From Paenibacillaceae bacterium (GTDB taxonomy: Bacteria > Bacillota > Clostridia > Lachnospirales > Lachnospiraceae): a DNA stretch of 35,066 bases. Numbering within the stretch: the first letter of the stretch is position 1; each line of letters begins with the position of its first letter. The notes beneath the pieces were generated by a model. The model searched no databases and was not told where the DNA came from. It was given only the letters and a program-made list of their open reading frames with translations. Positions 31,791 to 35,066 of this stretch are shown here, piece after piece. Made by a program: the position numbers and the translations under genes. The DNA is taken from contig SVDT01000015.1 of assembly GCA_015057775.1 (NCBI GenBank), positions 1-35,066 on the forward strand. The letters run 5' to 3'.

Positions 31791-31828
31791 AATACTTTAT
31801 TTTGAGCATAAATAGTATTATAATATAG
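31791..31828 (+). promoter_or_regulatory. Promoter of the LytTR regulator gene with dyad element
   Basis: AATACTTTATTTT, then ATAAATAGTATT and TATAAT (31819-31824). It is a near copy of the promoter of the kinase gene at 28059, with the same 28-base offset. Further AT-rich repeats (AATGTAGTATTAT near 31849) follow. Confidence 0.6.
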
Positions 31829-31891
31829 GTATTGTAAATTATAATGTAGTATTATCTCAACATAGAAACATTATAATAAAGGGGAAAGAAT

Positions 31892-32605
31892 ATGAAAGAT
31901 ATCCATATCGTTATTTGTGATGATGAAGTAAGTGCCGTGAAATTAGTTAAAGAAAGATTATGCTTCATACTAAATCCACTAATCCATTTTACGTGTTATG
32001 AATTTACTGATCCGTTGGAAGTGGTTAAGCTGTCAAAAGATATACGCATTGATTTACTTTTAATTGATATTGAAATGCCGGGTGTAAAAGGATTTGATGT
32101 GGTAAAAGAAATTAGAGTTCACAATCACCAGTTACTGGTCATATTTGTCAGCAACATGGATATGTATGTATACGAATCTTTAAAATTTCAACCGTTTCGG
32201 TTTATCAGAAAATCTCATTTGAATGAATTAAATGAGGCGCTGGTCAGCGCAGCAACAGCAATAAAAAATAATATGGAAACCTTTAAAATACCTGTCAATC
32301 CGGTTACAGATAAGGAAGTAATAGTGAATGATATAATTTATTTTGAATCACTGCATAATAATGTTAAGGTAGTCTTAGCGGGGAGTTCCTATGTATTTAG
32401 ATCTACCTTAAAAATTATAGAAAAACAATTAGAAAGCAAAAGATTTGTCCGCGTACATAGCGGATTTTTGATTAATCTGAAGTATGTTTACCTTATTAAA
32501 GGGACGGTAGTTGAGGTTAATTGTGGCGAGGCAGTTATATCGCTGCCCTTGAGCAGAAGCCGTCGCAATAATTTGATTTTTGAGTATAAAATGAGTTTAA
32601 GATAA
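31892..32605 (+). CDS. AgrA-like response regulator with LytTR DNA-binding domain
   Basis: The 237-residue protein has a receiver domain (1-120) with acidic CDDE (9-12), phospho-Asp59 in LLLIDIEMPG and Lys107 in RFIRKSHL, followed by a LytTR domain (about 135-235; IIYFESLHNNVKV, RVHSGFLINLKYV, LPLSRSRRNNL). This is the standard partner of AgrC-like kinases. It is the likely binder of the TATCCC direct repeats. GGGGAAAG precedes the ATG. It is followed by agrB, which has its own operator, and is transcribed from a promoter that matches the kinase promoter. Confidence 0.92.
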   Translation: MKDIHIVICDDEVSAVKLVKERLCFILNPLIHFTCYEFTDPLEVVKLSKDIRIDLLLIDIEMPGVKGFDVVKEIRVHNHQLLVIFVSNMDMYVYESLKFQPFRFIRKSHLNELNEALVSAATAIKNNMETFKIPVNPVTDKEVIVNDIIYFESLHNNVKVVLAGSSYVFRSTLKIIEKQLESKRFVRVHSGFLINLKYVYLIKGTVVEVNCGEAVISLPLSRSRRNNLIFEYKMSLR

Positions 32606-32618
32606 AGAATGAATTAAT

Positions 32619-32644
32619 TATCCCGTTGTTATACAAATTATCCC
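32619..32644 (+). promoter_or_regulatory. Direct-repeat operator 2 (agrB promoter)
   Basis: TATCCC at 32619-32624 and 32639-32644, the same 20-base period as operators 1 and 3; here each repeat reads AATTATCCC. At the same 29-base distance stands TAGACT (32674-32679), a poor -10 box; TATATT at 32669 is an alternative. This would close an autoinduction loop. Confidence 0.65.
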
Positions 32645-32717
32645 CAGATATTGCATTAATATAATTTTTATATTAGACTGAAATATATTGAAAAATGCAG
32701 TTTGAAGGGGTGTATTA

Positions 32718-33287
32718 TTGATCAGGAAATTCGCAAACAGAGTCGGAAAAAGATGGGTAAGAAATGGGATTATTTCAGATGAATATTACACGTGCTATGT
32801 ATATGGAATAGAGCTGATTATTTCTGAACTGATTAGTATATCGAATATTTTGCTTTTAGGTTTTGTCACTGGTACACACTCAAATGCTGTTGTATTCCTC
32901 GTTGTTTTTATTTTAGTCCGTCAATATACCGGTGGTTTTCATGCTGACAATTACTTAAAATGTAATATATGTTTTTCATTATGCTATATGATAAACATGA
33001 TGATTGTCGCATGTATTGATTTTAATGTGTATATTATGGCGGTAATAGTTTCAATTATGGGGATAGGGACTATTTTAATTTTAGGACCAGTAACTCATAA
33101 AAATAAGATGATTAACGAGACACTTCGCAAGGCGAACAAGGTGCGGTCTCTGATTCTTTATGTTGGGTGCTGTTTCATTAGCGTAGGTATTGCAGCCACC
33201 CATCGGTCTTTATCACTAACAATTATAATTGCACTACTGCAAATTATAATATTGATGGTAGTTGGTAGAATAAAACAAGGAGGGTAA
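32718..33287 (+). CDS. agrB: AgrB-like peptide-processing membrane protease
   Basis: AgrB cleaves the AgrD precursor and helps cyclise the signal peptide. The 189-residue protein has about five to six membrane segments and the catalytic pair His75 and Cys82 in RQYTGGFHADNYLKC, with the exact seven-residue separation of the family. The start is TTG 32718, with GAAGGGG ahead; no ATG gives the conserved N-terminal KFANRVG text. The agrD ribosome site (AAGGAGG) lies over its stop codon. Confidence 0.92.
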   Translation: MIRKFANRVGKRWVRNGIISDEYYTCYVYGIELIISELISISNILLLGFVTGTHSNAVVFLVVFILVRQYTGGFHADNYLKCNICFSLCYMINMMIVACIDFNVYIMAVIVSIMGIGTILILGPVTHKNKMINETLRKANKVRSLILYVGCCFISVGIAATHRSLSLTIIIALLQIIILMVVGRIKQGG

Positions 33288-33290
33288 ACA

Positions 33291-33437
33291 ATGAGAAAGC
33301 TGGAGGAAAAATTAAGGGAAGTAGTAATTAAAGTTGCGATCCGGGCAAATGGAACGTCGTCATTATGGGGAATGCATCAACCGGAAGAACCCCATACATT
33401 GCTTGCAGAACTTAAGCAATTGAGAAAAAGCAGATAA
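33291..33437 (+). CDS. agrD: AgrD-like cyclic lactone autoinducer precursor
   Basis: This 48-residue peptide starts 3 bases after the agrB stop with AAGGAGG ahead. Layout: amphipathic N-terminal helix (MRKLEEKLREVVIKVAIR), signal region (ANGTSSLWGM) and an acidic C-terminal leader beginning HQPEEPHTL, like clostridial AgrD proteins, where I recall a ring such as CLWFT just before HQPEEP. By that alignment the ring would be SLWGM, with Ser24 in place of the usual Cys, giving an oxygen-ester lactone rather than a thiolactone; the peptide contains no Cys at all. The ring limits are inferred. Confidence 0.85.
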   Translation: MRKLEEKLREVVIKVAIRANGTSSLWGMHQPEEPHTLLAELKQLRKSR

Positions 33438-33477
33438 ATAAACGTGATGCTATAGAATAGTATCATAAGCTCTGGAG

Positions 33478-33525
33478 AAACCAGATATGATGTGCGCAGG
33501 ATCGTTCATCATATCTGGTTTTTTT
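33478..33525 (+). terminator. Terminator after agrBD
   Basis: AAACCAGATATGATG pairs with CATCATATCTGGTTT across a 14-base loop, followed by more T (to 33525). Confidence 0.92.
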
Positions 33526-33565
33526 AGAATCCTGGAATTTACAATCTTAACAAACATCGACATAA

Positions 33566-33591
33566 TATCCCGGTAAACTTTCAAATATCCC
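33566..33591 (+). promoter_or_regulatory. Direct-repeat operator 3 (loaP-accD promoter)
   Basis: TATCCC at 33566-33571 and 33586-33591, with TATATT (33621-33626) 29 bases later, the same geometry as operator 1. The whole segment 33564-33645 is similar to that before accC, including TATATTGAATAAAGATA. A TTGACA at 33652 has no good -10 partner and is probably not the main promoter. Confidence 0.7.
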
Positions 33592-33631
33592 TCTTTATTG
33601 ATTGGGATTAAAAGATGCTGTATATTGAATA

Positions 33632-33775
33632 AAGATACAATTCATAAGTGCTTGACACCAGTATATATTTTAGAAAAATGTCCGGAAACTCAGTTTATGT
33701 TTCGACTAGCTGAAGCTTCCAGGGCTGTAATAGAAAGGGGGGAGCAGCCTGGTTTTACAGGCTGATGGCGAAGCC
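33632..33775 (+). promoter_or_regulatory. Structured leader of the loaP gene
   Basis: From the expected start near 33632 the leader has a strong ribosome site AAAGGGGGG (33734-33742), then a CAGCCTG/CAGGCTG hairpin (33745-33764) and an ATGGC/GCCAT hairpin (33765-33777) that includes the loaP start codon. The ribosome site is about 33 bases from the ATG in linear sequence, so folding of the first hairpin may be needed to bring them together. A 28-codon frame starting ATG 33765 overlaps the loaP start. Confidence 0.5.
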
Positions 33776-34381
33776 ATGCAAAATGAAACAGGGTGTTATG
33801 TTTTTTTTGTACATACAGGACAGGAGGATATCGCTTCCACATATCTGAATGATTTATTATCATACTATGATGATGTTGAATATCAGCTGCTTGTGCCTAA
33901 AAGAAAACTGGTGGAATATCATTCAGGCGTCCTGAAGGTAGTATATAAGAACATGTTTCCGGGTTATATTTTTATTTATACGGGTAACATTGTCCGAATT
34001 CATGCCATTCTCAGGTTAAACTGGCATTCTTCCGTACTCAGACTTTTAAAGGCGGATGATTGTTTTCAAAAAGTGGAAAAAAGGGAGCTTTTACCAATTC
34101 TGAATCTGATTAACAGGGATGGGGTTGTTGAATCATCAACGGTTTTTGTTGAAAATGAGAAAGTATATGTTTTTGATGGTCCGCTGTTAAACTATACCGG
34201 AGTAATAACATGTATTAATCCAAGAAGAAACAGGGTGCGGGTGATGCTTGATTTTTTAGACCGAAAAACGGAGGTGGATATTTGTGCGGATTATTTGATG
34301 CGTATGGGAGTGGAAAATTTCAAAAATATGGTACTACTTAAAAAGGCTGTTGTGAAAAATAATCCGCCTGCTGTCATATGA
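33776..34381 (+). CDS. loaP: LoaP-type NusG paralogue, processive antiterminator
   Basis: The 201-residue protein has a NusG N-terminal (NGN) domain (about 6-110; CYVFFVHTGQEDIASTYL, FPGYIFIYT) and a C-terminal KOW domain (about 125-175; NEKVYVFDGPLLNYTG). Specialised NusG paralogues of the LoaP class bind RNA polymerase and a leader RNA to allow read-through of terminators in long biosynthetic operons, notably polyketide clusters in Bacillus. Location directly ahead of accD and behind an agr-type operator supports this role. ATG 33776 lacks a nearby ribosome site; CTG 33749, in frame and six bases after AGGGGGG, is a possible alternative start. The housekeeping NusG is unlikely to sit here. 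Confidence 0.85.
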   Translation: MQNETGCYVFFVHTGQEDIASTYLNDLLSYYDDVEYQLLVPKRKLVEYHSGVLKVVYKNMFPGYIFIYTGNIVRIHAILRLNWHSSVLRLLKADDCFQKVEKRELLPILNLINRDGVVESSTVFVENEKVYVFDGPLLNYTGVITCINPRRNRVRVMLDFLDRKTEVDICADYLMRMGVENFKNMVLLKKAVVKNNPPAVI

Positions 34382-34415
34382 CGGCAGGCGGTGGAATTGC
34401 ACAGCTCCTTTTTTT
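34364..34415 (+). terminator. Strong hairpin and T run between loaP and accD, candidate LoaP-controlled attenuator
   Basis: A perfect palindrome of two 14-base arms (34364-34391; CCGCCTGCTGTCAT and its complement) spans the loaP stop codon. A run of seven T lies 17 bases later (34409-34415), after a weak GGA/TCC hairpin. The gap makes it an atypical terminator, but it is where a LoaP-sensitive leader element would be expected, just before the first biosynthetic gene. Confidence 0.5.
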
Positions 34416-34430
34416 ATTTGAAAGAAAGGA

Positions 34431-35066
34431 GTGTTTTTTATATTTATTATTTGTAATAAATGCGAACTGGTACTTGAAAAAAAAGATATTACCTGAATGG
34501 TAGCATATGCAGCCGTTGTGGCGGCTATGGGAATTTAAGCGCCAGTCGGCGACTGGCAATGATTCTTGATGAAGGAACTTTTAAGGAGACTGAATCCGGC
34601 ATTGGTTTCCAGGATCCGATTTCTTTTCCTGGATACCTTGAAAAATACAAAAAGGCAGCCGAGACAACAGGTTTGGAAGAGGCCGTTGTCACAGGAAAGG
34701 GCTCCATTATGGGAATTGACACGATGATCGGTGTAATGGATTCCGGGTTCATGATGAGTAGTATGGGGACGGCAGTAGGTGAGAAAATAGCCAGATTATT
34801 TGAGAGTGCCGCAACTGAATCAAAGCCGGTTATTATATTCACAGCCTCTGGAGGCGCACGTATGCAGGAGGGGGTGGTCTCATTGATGCAGATGGCCAAA
34901 ACTGCTGCGGCTGTGGCAAAATACTCGGAGCAGGGGGGATTTTATATTAGCGTTCTCACGAATCCAACAACTGGAGGGGTAAGTGCCAGCTTTGCATTTT
35001 TGGGGGATATTATTATAGCAGAACCGGGAGCATTAATCGGATTTGCTGGAAAAAGAGTGATTGAAC
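34431..35066 (+). CDS. accD: Acetyl-CoA carboxylase carboxyltransferase beta subunit, frameshifted near the start and cut by the window end
   Basis: AccD transfers the carboxyl group from biotin to acetyl-CoA together with AccA. The main frame (from about 34476) gives typical AccD text: SICSRCGG, RRLAMILDEGTFKE, FPGYLEKYKKA, ASGGARMQEGVVSLMQMAKT, LTNPTTGGVSASFAFLGD and EPGALIGFAGKRVIE at the window edge. The first CxxC of the zinc finger (ICNKC, 34449-34463) is in another frame, which stops at 34494. Joining the frames by a -1 step at the A8 run (34477-34484) gives C-x2-C-x15-C-x2-C, the canonical spacing. The start is unclear: GTG 34431 abuts AAAGGA, while AAGGAG is better spaced for ATA 34440. 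Frameshift, recoding or sequence error are all possible. Confidence 0.85.

Noticed and set aside
33652..33690. TTGACA at 33652 as main promoter of loaP
   Set aside because: No acceptable -10 box 16-18 bases later; the TATATT placed relative to the direct repeats fits better, though a minor promoter is not excluded.
34525..34899. 124-codon minus-strand frame at the right end
   Set aside because: It is antisense to accD, whose conserved GGARMQEG and GFAG motifs are clear.
1..35066. CRISPR array, tRNA or rRNA genes, insertion sequences
   Set aside because: I saw no regular spaced repeats, no tRNA cloverleaf sequence and no transposase; short repeats found are promoter or terminator elements.

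Overview
The window looks like chromosome from a spore-forming, low-to-medium GC Firmicute of the Lachnospiraceae / Clostridium cluster XIVa kind (Lacrimispora-like is my best guess). Pointers are the trpEGDCFBA operon behind a tryptophan T-box, the nudF-spoIIM-xerD order known from sporulating Firmicutes, TPP and manganese riboswitches with intrinsic terminators, and many AGGAGG ribosome sites. No rRNA, tRNA, CRISPR array or insertion sequence was recognised.

Region 1 (1-7,600, minus strand): 5' part of thiC behind a TPP riboswitch, then the complete tryptophan operon trpE-G-D-C-F-B-A with tightly overlapping genes and a T-box leader whose specifier reads UGG. Region 2 (7,600-14,850): proC, an ADP-ribose Nudix hydrolase, spoIIM, xerD, apt, a stand-alone GltD-like flavoprotein, an auxin-efflux-family carrier and a convergent AraC/GyrI-like regulator. 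Region 3 (14,890-19,140): a PMR1-like P-type ATPase under a yybP-ykoY (Mn2+) riboswitch with two terminator hairpins, a stretch of possible gene remnants, and an EamA transporter.

Region 4 (19,170-28,050): a complete AI-2 (Lsr) system. lsrR-lsrK-cupin run leftwards and lsrA-C-D-B-F run rightwards from a shared control region, where both promoters carry the same GTTTA..TGCAAACA element just after the -10 box. No lsrG is present; a cupin gene sits in the lsrRK operon.

Region 5 (28,050-35,066, clearly more AT-rich) is the most unusual part: an agr-type quorum-sensing circuit interleaved with acyl-precursor genes. The order is agrC-like kinase; accC (biotin carboxylase) plus an Sfp-type phosphopantetheinyl transferase; agrA-like LytTR regulator; agrB; a 48-residue agrD that has Ser where the ring Cys is expected; then a LoaP/NusG-like antiterminator and accD (carboxyltransferase beta), which runs off the end. 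Three promoters (accC, agrB, loaP) share TATCCC-N14-TATCCC direct repeats, while agrC and the regulator share a different dyad promoter. I infer that a cyclic lactone peptide signal switches on malonyl-CoA supply, carrier-protein activation and a LoaP-dependent biosynthetic operon (polyketide or unusual fatty acid) that continues beyond the window. accD needs a -1 shift at an A8 run to join its two zinc-finger halves: either recoding or a homopolymer error.
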